64,000 nt of DNA from Clarireedia homoeocarpa (lineage: Eukaryota > Ascomycota > Leotiomycetes > Helotiales > Rutstroemiaceae), in the NCBI GenBank assembly GCA_001465935.1, contig LNKV01000036.1, positions 372,001 through 436,000 on the forward strand. The letters are read 5' to 3'. Position numbers and translations under genes: made by a program. This document shows positions 56,540 through 64,000 of the stretch, one piece after another. The notes under the pieces are model-generated. The model was not told the DNA's origin. It did no database searches and saw nothing but the letters and a program-made list of their open reading frames with translations. The first letter of the stretch is position 1; each line of letters opens with the position of its first letter.

Positions 56540-58002
56540 ATGGTCCTCAGCATGGATCACAGTCAATTTCAGCAGAACTACTATAATCAGAGCTTGGGCT
56601 GGGCCTTCCAAACACGACAGGGTCGCAAATCAGCAGAAGCATCTCAACCTGCTGATCTACTCTTATCATTTGATGGACTTCCACAATTCAACGCAGATCA
56701 CTATTTCATGGTTGCCTCGACGGCTCCTGAAATGCTCAATGAATATGTTCAAATGCCGAATTCATACATTTCATCACCTTCCGACGCACCTGTTTTGTCG
56801 CCCGTCATGTCCAGGTTGGGAGAAACTGCAGGTGGTTACTCTGGCTATTCATATGATTGCTCTACACATTTTTCGACTAATGATCAGCATTCACCTGCCA
56901 GGACATTCGCAAATGTTCCTCGCACTTCTTGGAACGGGCCCTGTGATGCTAGAACCCTCAATAATAGCACGCAGATCTCGTTGCCTATCTATGAACATCA
57001 CACTAATCTTGCGCAGATTCATGAAGGAGCGTCCACGGTACCAAGGCTTGAGCAGCGTGGAAGAATTGAAGACTACACTATGCTAGATACCATGAACCAA
57101 ATGCAGACTTCTAATTCACCTTCAAGCACATGCTCGGATGAAGATGAGCAAGTTTCACACGAACAAACAATGATGGATGTGGGCACTGATGACCAGAATA
57201 CTGATGGACCATATGCAAAACTTATCTATCGGGCCCTCATGAGTGCGCCCAATCATTCCATGGTTCTGCAAGAAATCTATCGATGGTTTCGAGAAAACAC
57301 TTCAAAGGGAAGCTCAGAGGGCAAAGGGTGGATGAATAGCATCCGCCACAACCTGTCGATGAATGCCGTAAGTCTATTTCTTTCACAAACAGTGCTAGTC
57401 TACTCAGGCTCATATGAAATACGCAGGCATTTAAGAAGACGGAGCGCAAGATTCCAGGAGATGAGACCAAAAAGTCTACAGAATGGGTTTTGCAAGATTT
57501 CGCCATCAGGGATGGAGTTCAGTCTACCACTCGATATCGCAAGGGAACTGGAGCAAAGAGGCACATCAGGCCTGAAACCCATAGCCGGAACTACCATGCT
57601 AGACACGGCCTCAATTCTGTGAGAAAGCCTACGTTCCACTCAGGAGGAAAGGAGAGGGCACAGCGACAGAGAGACAGGGAAGACTACGCATCTTCCAAAC
57701 GCCTTCAGCCAACCTCATCAGAATTACACTCCGGGATTCCTACAGGACAATACCAGATTCCGAACATGACTGCGATCTCCGTATCCCCGGGACTATCACC
57801 AATTACACCGCGCCAAACGGACTTCACATCCTACAGTCCTGTCATCAAGCAGGAGAGCTATGAACAGCATGCTTACGATCTCTACAGGCTCGAAGACTGT
57901 CAAGGGCTCCTCAGCGATGGCGCATCTCCGCTTTGCATGGACGAGCAAACATCTTCACAGTTCATGCCACCTCATTCGATGTGTGGTAATCAGCAATTTT
58001 GA
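56540..58002 (+). CDS. Forkhead-type transcription factor
   Basis: Nuclear regulator with a winged-helix DNA-binding domain. Exons are 56540-57367 and 57427-58002. The 59-nt intron (GTAAGT...TACGCAG) lies inside the domain and joins NLSMNA|AFKKTER; the product is about 467 aa. The domain (about residues 225-310) reads GPYAKLIYRALMSAPNHSMV, LQEIYRWFRENTS, GWMNSIRHNLSMNA, AFKKTERKIPG and STEWVLQDFA. The recognition helix SIRHNLSMN is conserved. The N-terminal 200 residues are Ser/Gln/Tyr-rich. The tail ends in a possible sumoylation-like VIKQE motif. A second Met at 56552 is an alternative start. The target cannot be given from sequence. Confidence 0.9.
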
Positions 58003-58642
58003 TCGATTTGCGAGTCTTGCGATGCTATGCATCTGTGCGGGCATCTGTCATACATATACTGTACTGGGGAACAGATCTACTTTTTGCTCAAATAGACCCA
58101 TGTTTTCATTTAATTTCGAGCCACATTGCATCGTGGGTGGCTATTGTGTGTTTCTAATGCGTGGGTGAGAGTTCCATTGTTTATTGAGCTGCTTTGTCAA
58201 AGGGAAAGTTTTGGGGGTTTGTCTCTTGGACTTTGGGTACTTGAAGGACACTTTTGGTAGGATTTGAAGGACACTTTTGGTAGGATTTAGATGTTACAAT
58301 TTTCAAATAAGGTTTGATCATTGTGATAGATCATGTTTGGCTCCTTTATTCTCCAGACCATTGTAACTAATCGAGTATGGAACCCTGAGGGGGCTCTTTT
58401 ACAAACACGCGATGTTCTACCGGCAAAAAACCCCTTTCTATCTGTTTGCATAATGCATGTAGTTCGCATTAAGGTGGTATGGATTAATCTGGGTGTCGAT
58501 AAATTCCAACGGCATGTTTTCTTTTTCTAGGTAACCTAAATGTTAGTTCAGGCGTCACATATGAGAAGCTTTTGTGAAATACACGCGCCGTATGCGATAG
58601 TTAGACCTCAAAATAGGTATATACTCGATAGCAATATGTTGA
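58003..58642. other. 3' region of the forkhead gene
   Basis: Contains a 23-bp tandem duplication (listed separately). No gene supported. Confidence 0.4.
58241..58286. repeat. 23-bp tandem duplication
   Basis: TTGAAGGACACTTTTGGTAG followed by GAT is repeated immediately once more (start 58264), without a mismatch in the shared part. It lies about 240 bases after the forkhead stop, probably in the 3' UTR. Confidence 0.8.
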
Positions 58643-58981
58643 TCACCCCTGCTGGAGGGGACATGCAGCCGTTTCTTGTTCTATAGGCTCAATTCCGTCA
58701 GCGTGTTTCAGTAGTGCGATACCCCTCCTCCACTCACGTCGTAACTGTCGTGCATGTTTATGCAACAAATGTGGATCTGTCGAAGGAGCCCAATCAAAAT
58801 CCTTGCAAGCCGTAAGAGCCATCTTCCACACCTCATTCAAAGGACCAAGAAGTCGCAATTGTTCATAGTTTAAAATCTCACAATTTAAGGTAACAACGGG
58901 TCCGTACAGACCACGTTTGAAAGCCGGCCCACCCTTTCCGTCAACAGCATGGAAATACAACTCTTTCAGACGATAGATTTC
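58643..58981 (-). CDS. Orphan coding-like exon or gene remnant, hypothetical
   Basis: The minus-strand frame is open from just after a TAG at 58984-58982 to the stop at 58643 and gives coding-like text: EIYRLKELYFHAVDGKGGPA, LNYEQLRLLGPLNEVWKMAL and LLHKHARQLRREWRRGIALL. Composition is balanced and charged, without low complexity. The TAG could be a 3' splice acceptor (GTCGTAG) with upstream exons unidentified. Or it could be a stop in a decayed gene, since the same frame upstream reads CSEIVMSLMRAREPISGS. I do not recognise a family. Confidence 0.35.
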   Translation of the reverse strand, partial: EIYRLKELYFHAVDGKGGPAFKRGLYGPVVTLNCEILNYEQLRLLGPLNEVWKMALTACKDFDWAPSTDPHLLHKHARQLRREWRRGIALLKHADGIEPIEQETAACPLQQG

Positions 58982-58984
58982 CTA

Positions 58985-60807
58985 CGACCCGGATATTGGT
59001 TCTCTTGCCCGCATAAGGCTCATGACGATCTCGGAGCATCGATATTCCCTGCGAGATTCAATGGTAGGTTTAACATCAGTCTTATTGCAGCGTATCACGC
59101 TGGACCAACGACACTTAATCTTTCTTTGCCACAAATATATATCTTCTATCTACGAGATTTCAGGTGGATTTAATATTCCCAGTGGACCGGACTTCAGGCT
59201 CTCAGCAACGACAGCTGCGAGTAACAGACAGTTCATGTATGAACCAGGGCCTTCCTTGCTGAAAAGTACTCACTGCGCCAATTGTTTTGCACAATACAGA
59301 GGAGGGTTTACCGGACGGGGCCACACCCTTCCGCGCTACGTTCTCGACCTGAAATTGACAGCGCCATGTCCGCCTTCGGCTTGATAAATCATCGTGAGGT
59401 TGGCTGCCCTGCCGCAAGGGCCCGTCACTACCTTTCTGCTATTGCTTTCAGACCCCTACTCTCGAATGCTGGTCCTGGAAATTCGCTGCCATCGTGCATC
59501 CGAGGGCCGTTCCGCTACCAGACTTATCGTCCTCTGTTTGCCTTTCAAGTCGATATGATGGTTAGCGCGGGTACTCATTGGTACTAGCTCGGGCTTCCAA
59601 TATACAGAGGTCCTTGCCAGTCTGTCACTTATCATAATTTGAAAAAAGTCTTTCTCGCCGCTCTCCATTGATTCGAGTCCATTATAGGACTCTTTTTCTT
59701 TGATATGGTGAAGCAGTCGGCAGTGTCTCTCACCTGAGCTGGAGTTACATTCGACCGTTTACGCGTACCGGAACCCTCACTTGTTTCCCCGGGCTAGCTA
59801 CATGGAAGTGCATTCCTGGTGTCATCGAGTTGAGAATCCAGCCTGGAGGTAATTTGGTGAGTGTCAACTGGGACTTCCATCGGGTCACTAGTTTTGTCGA
59901 AGAGATACAGCCACCAGCTGTGCTAGCTTGGCTCAGACAACAGAAGAGTTGGTTGAGGGAGTAGCAAGTACTGTTCGTAACTTGAGAAAGGAGATTGGAG
60001 TAATCGATACATGCTCGTAATATCTCGTTCGGCTTCTTTCGTCCTTACAGTCCTGACTCTAGACAGAAACAGTAACTCCGTTGGACTACCTGCCTTTCCA
60101 GGCAATGGTTGAGTCGAACAACACTCGTTCTTCGACAAACCACTAGGATGTCAGTCAGTATCAGCGGTGTATATCCGTATCCGCCAATCTCTTCTCATTC
60201 CACGTGATGCAAATGCACATGATTTCTTGGATATGGACCTCCATAGCTGCCGCCCCTGAATTTAATCTGCTGATAGTAGTGATCTTAAGTCGGACCCGGG
60301 AAGCCAAGTCCTTGAGTCGACAGGGATCATTTACAGTAGTCTACCGGTCGGACAACACAGTTGAAGTTCCACCAATCGACAATTCCCTTGTCCTATCTCC
60401 TTGCTAGAACAAAGTTTCGGGTTCCTGACAACGTGCAAGACACCAATCAAAATGAAGCCAGAGTTAATCCCGGGTCGCCAAAGATGCGGGGCTTAATCTC
60501 GAAAATAATATCGAGTAATCCGGGGACGAAATTTCTCTCCACATTTTCTCAAAAATGGGATGATATGAATGGCCATGCGTCTGCGAAACAAGATGCTCGC
60601 CGTCATCCTCACATCCGTGCCCGAAGAACTTCCGGAGAAATAGAAATTCCTGGGCTCGCCCCAGCAAGATAGTGGGGACCTGCATCTTTCACCGTCCAGC
60701 CCTGGCTGCTTGCAATATAAAAGCTATGGAGTCCCAGACCGAGCTCCAAGAAGCTCCAGGCCGTCCAGCAAGAACTTGGTCACCGACTCTGGGAACATTC
60801 CTTCAGG
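58985..60807. other. Intergenic region upstream of the polygalacturonase
   Basis: 1.8 kb without a supported gene. It may hold remains of the orphan frame to the left and the promoter of the GH28 gene to the right. Confidence 0.4.
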
Positions 60808-62396
60808 ATGCATTTCCACCTGAACACCCTTCTCACAGTTGCCTCTGCTGCATTGGCAATCGCCGGCCCAACTTGGCAGGAAGCCTCATGGGATCAAGCA
60901 CTCGCGCGGAGAGGGTATTCCAAGCACACTTCTCCAAGACCGGAGATTTCATGTCACCCGAAGAAGCCGTCAAAGCCAATTCCATCTCCGCCGCCCAGGT
61001 CTAAGACATGCTATGTTCAGAGTCATGGCAACGGCACAGATGATTCTACTTATATCATGAACGCACTTCACAGCTGCAACAATGGTGGCCATGTGGTTTT
61101 CAGCGAGGGAGTCACCTACTCGGTAGGAACGGCGCTGGATTTGACCTTCCTTAAGCACATCGATCTTGGTAAGTCGTGAACGAACCCGATCAAACCAATT
61201 GACTTTGAAGCTCATAAATCTTGCAGATATTCAAGGCGAGATCCTCTTTTCGACAAATACGACATACTGGCAAGCCAATTCCTTCCGGTTCATCTTCCAG
61301 AATGTCACTTCCTTCTTCAAGCTCGGCGGCGACGATGTAATGATTTACGGTGGCGGAACTCTCAACGGAAACGGCCAGGTCTGGTATGATCTCTATGCTA
61401 AGGATATCTACACACTCAGACCGGTGCTCATTGGTATCGATGGATTGACCAACTCAGTCTTGAGTAACTTGGTTCTGAGATATTCTCCTGAGTACTACAT
61501 CTTCGTTGCGAACGCCACCAACGTCGTGTTTGACAATATCAACATTGCGGGTGGTAGCTCCAGCTCCAATGTCGCGAAGAATACAGACGGATGGGACACC
61601 TACCGCAGTACCGATATCGTGATTCAGAACTCCGTTATCAACAATGGAGATGGTAAGTAGCTCGTGCTTTGCAGTTGTAGAACTTCGCTAATGAAAGTGT
61701 AGATTGCGTTTCTTTCAAGCCAAACAGCACCAACATTCTCGTTCAGAATCTTTTCTGCAATGGGTCTCACGGAATCTCTGTTGGATCATTGGGTCAGTAT
61801 GTTGGAGAATACGATATAGTCGAGAACATCTACGTCTACAACACTTCATTGCACAATGCTACTGTATGTTTTTTCGCCCTGCGCATCTCAACCTATTCGC
61901 TAACATTTACAGGATGGTGCTCGCATTAAGGTCTGGCCTAACGCCCCGTCTGCATTGAGCGGCGATCTTCAAGGTAAGGGACTATTAGTACTCCCCGCAT
62001 GTTCGTGAGCTGCAGCTAACATTTACCGACAAAGGTGGCGGAGGAGACGGCAGAGTCAACAACATCACCTACGATACCATGTATATCGACAACGTCGACT
62101 ATGCCATTGAAGTCGACCAATGCTACGGTCAAAAAAACCTGACCCTGTGTCTCCAATATCCATCTCCATTGACCATCACCAATATCGTTTTCAGAAACTT
62201 CACTGGCAAAACCAGCAAGAAGTACAATCCAGAAATCGGTACTTTTGCATGCTCGAGCGAAACGGTCTGCAATAACATCGTTGCTTCAAATATCAACGTT
62301 CTTAGTCCAAATGGCACTGATCAGGCTTACTGTTTGAACGTCAATGAGCCTGCGTTGGATGTTACTTGTACTGATGTATACAAGGGATTTAATTAA
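60808..62396 (+). CDS. Exopolygalacturonase (GH28), secreted pectin-degrading enzyme
   Basis: Cleaves galacturonic acid units from pectin outside the cell. Five exons: 60808-61168, 61227-61652, 61703-61863, 61913-61973 and 62035-62396. Introns are 49-61 nt. The joins are HIDL|DIQGEIL, NNGD|DCVSFKP, HNAT|DGARIKVWP and GDLQ|GGGGDGRV; 456 aa. Signal peptide MHFHLNTLLTVASAALAIA. GH28 motifs are present in order: NTDGWDTYRSTDI, DDCVSFKPNS, GSHGISVGSLGQY and RIKVWP. These supply the catalytic Asp residues, the His and the substrate-binding Arg-Lys. Many N-glycosylation sequons and late Cys pairs (CYGQKNLTLC, CSSETVC) are typical of fungal exo-PGs (PgaX type). Second and third introns fall next to catalytic motifs. 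Confidence 0.94.
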
Positions 62397-63017
62397 ATAG
62401 GGTAGAGAGGCAGCAGGAAGGATATCAATAATGAACATGATTATGAATCGTATGTATATAATTACGTCTGGATAATACGAAATCTGTAGTAGATAATCAC
62501 CAAAAATTGTGCGAGTGTTACTCAAAATTTACCGCTAACTCTAAATATTTTATAACGTTACTGTAATTGATTTGAAGAAATTCGCATCCACCATGTTTAC
62601 TATCCGCCCAAGAGACACCAGTAATTGATTCTTATAACTTGGGAGCAAAACAAGCCAATACATGATGACTCCGAAACCAGGAAGTATCATGAGATATCCC
62701 ATCCAAAAGAAATCTTAGGGCGGCATGGTAGAATTAGGCCTTCCTGCCTACCTACTTGCCTGCCTGCCTGCCCCTCATCTAGGCTGCTGCCTTCATATCC
62801 AACCCCCCTTTGACAATAGCCTTAGCAATCAGTTACATCGACGCCTCAGAATGCGCAACGACACCGACATTGTTGACAAGCCATGAACGCAGGCTTCGAC
62901 CTACAAACTTCTGCCTCACTCTACCTTTCCCGCCCCGTCGCAAACTGATTCCAGCATTTTCGCAAACGAATCTCGTGTCGCATCCAACGCGTCTCCGCCC
63001 CAGCCTCAACCGCGACC
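62397..63017. other. Spacer before the XLF gene
   Basis: 621 bases. Contains a CTGCCTAC/TTGCCTGC-type run (62742-62770). The last ~100 bases are probably the leader of the next gene. Confidence 0.4.
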
Positions 63018-64000
63018 ATGAACTGGAAACCACTCAAGTTATCCGCTTCGGCTGCTGAGCGAGTTCCTCCTTTTTTGATCGCGTCCGATTTCGCAACCGA
63101 CGCGTATGCGATCTATCTCACGGATTTCACGAATACATGGTGCGAGAAACTAGATAAAGATGAAATTCTTCGCCGGGGCAGAGAAGAGGATGCGAGTATT
63201 GATCCGAGTGAAGATGAAGATCAATTACGGATATTCTTGGATAAGATTAGATTTGGATTGGAGGGAGGGAAGGATACTGAGTTGAGACTGGGTGTTGGAT
63301 CTGCGGGACGAGTTGCACCGGAGTTGAGTCTGAATGTGAGGGTGCCGTTGCCGGGGGGTATGAGAGATCTGGAATGGGCATTTAGATTAGATGTACAGAG
63401 GCAGGGAGAGACAGCAGAAAAGCTGGTGATTCCGACGATTCAGCTGTTGCATGAGACGAAAAAGAGATCGGACAAGCTGATTGAGATGCTTGAAGAGAAG
63501 GATGCGGTGATCCAGAAGTTGGTAGATTCGTTGGAGCGCCTGGGTACGGATTTAGGTGCGGTCTTTCATCAGGCTGCTGGGAGACCTGGTAGGAAGGTTG
63601 ATCGAAAGAAGGCGAGTGAGAGGGTAAAGGGGCTTGGACCATTTGACGTTGGGGTATGGAGGACGGGATTGAAACCCAATGAGGCTTTGGACGTCCCGGA
63701 ACTATTGGATAGTGTCTTTGGAGAGGTGAACACAATCAGGCTGCCTCGCACAGATTTTCACAAACTACAAAGAGGTGAAGATTGGTGGAAAGGCATGGAT
63801 GGTGAGATGATACAATTATTTGGGGACGAGAATACAACCGCACCCAAGACTCCACCAAGGCCTGCTCAGCGAGACTCAATACCAGCGGAAGATGATGAAG
63901 ACGGATTCCAAATCCAAGCAACGCCACCTCATTTATCCAAGAACAAGCAAACATTTTCAATGGATGACTCCACAGAAGATGAATATGAAGACGATCTCGA
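63018..64000 (+). CDS. XLF/Nej1-type non-homologous end-joining factor, 3' truncated by window
   Basis: Works with Ku, Lif1/XRCC4 and DNA ligase IV in end joining of double-strand breaks. The ATG at 63018 (context GACCATGA) opens a frame that stays open to the window edge (327 codons seen). The start MNWKPLKLSASAAERVPPFL, then YAIYLTDFTNTWCEKLDKDE and EILRRGREEDASIDPSEDED, matches the fungal XLF head domain. An extended helix follows (LLHETKKRSDKLIEMLEEKD, AVIQKLVDSLERLGTDLGAV), the coiled-coil stalk. The block SERVKGLGPFDVGVWRTG is also conserved in fungal homologues. After it the chain becomes acidic and disordered (DDSTEDEYEDDLE), as in the family's C-terminal tail. No intron was needed in the visible part. 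Confidence 0.88.
   Translation, partial: MNWKPLKLSASAAERVPPFLIASDFATDAYAIYLTDFTNTWCEKLDKDEILRRGREEDASIDPSEDEDQLRIFLDKIRFGLEGGKDTELRLGVGSAGRVAPELSLNVRVPLPGGMRDLEWAFRLDVQRQGETAEKLVIPTIQLLHETKKRSDKLIEMLEEKDAVIQKLVDSLERLGTDLGAVFHQAAGRPGRKVDRKKASERVKGLGPFDVGVWRTGLKPNEALDVPELLDSVFGEVNTIRLPRTDFHKLQRGEDWWKGMDGEMIQLFGDENTTAPKTPPRPAQRDSIPAEDDEDGFQIQATPPHLSKNKQTFSMDDSTEDEYEDDL

Noticed and set aside
1..64000. CRISPR arrays, tRNA or 5S rRNA genes
   Set aside because: I scanned for regularly spaced repeats, T-loop-like GTTCRANNC with paired stems, and 5S-like sequence and found none that I could support; a proper tRNAscan/Infernal run would be decisive.
1..64000. Secondary-metabolite gene cluster
   Set aside because: No PKS, complete NRPS, terpene synthase or cluster regulator is seen; the TmpA-like gene stands alone and the neighbours are housekeeping genes.

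Overview
The window is nuclear DNA of a filamentous ascomycete. The genes carry short introns (about 49-156 nt) with fungal branch sites (CTAAC/CTGAC-like) and compact intergenic spaces. The families are typically Pezizomycotina: a CFEM-PTH11 receptor, a heme-thiolate peroxidase, a TmpA-type membrane flavoprotein, DUF7732 and DUF7918 proteins, an F-box/cyclic-nucleotide-binding protein and an exopolygalacturonase. A Leotiomycete, possibly a plant-associated relative of Sclerotiniaceae, fits best; this is inference from protein flavour, not from a search.

Layout. 1-509: 3' end of a probable fungal transcription factor. 1184-4510 (-): EDEM/Mnl1 mannosidase of ER quality control. 5560-5988 (-): remains of a Cys-rich gene. 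7789-8094: a 306-bp MITE-like element. 8462-11645 (-): importin-11/Kap120. 12194-13419 (+): MDR quinone oxidoreductase. 13550-14476 (-): G/T(U) mismatch DNA glycosylase. 16497-18100 (+): UDP-GlcNAc pyrophosphorylase, the last step to the chitin and N-glycan precursor. 19248-20439 (+): DUF7732 surface protein. 21099-22883 (+): Vps38/UVRAG. 23444-24784 (-): kinase-like protein. 25616-26118 (-): doubtful small gene. 28775-29766 (+): Fig1-like four-TM protein. 30921-32072 (+): mitochondrial BAX-inhibitor/GHITM protein. 32690-33382 (-): MsrA. 34092-35666 (-): secreted chloroperoxidase-like enzyme. 36423-37212: two near-identical ~350-bp direct repeats with internal hairpins. 37806-39715 (+): CFEM-PTH11 receptor. 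43346-44890 (+): TmpA-like. 48597-51445 (+): two cyclic-nucleotide-binding domains, F-box and leucine-rich repeats. 52069-53339 (-): DUF7918 protein. 53634-55461 (+): Cactin. 56540-58002 (+): forkhead factor. 60808-62396 (+): GH28 exopolygalacturonase. 63018-end (+): XLF/Nej1-type end-joining factor, cut by the window edge.

This is a mixed chromosomal segment and not a biosynthetic cluster. Housekeeping genes alternate with cell-surface and secreted genes. One pair shares a divergent promoter region of interest: the secreted peroxidase and the CFEM receptor, with the structured repeats between them. DUF7918/Cactin and Kap120/oxidoreductase are other divergent pairs.

The most unusual things seen are: the paired repeats with base-paired sequence changes between copies (36.4-37.2 kb), with a fold-back element between them; the MITE carrying ~43-bp internal tandem repeats (7.8-8.1 kb); and a DUF7918 gene in which three of five introns appear to use GC instead of GT donors, with a frame break in one exon. 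All exon models were built by eye from frame continuity, splice signals and family knowledge; no search or transcript was available.
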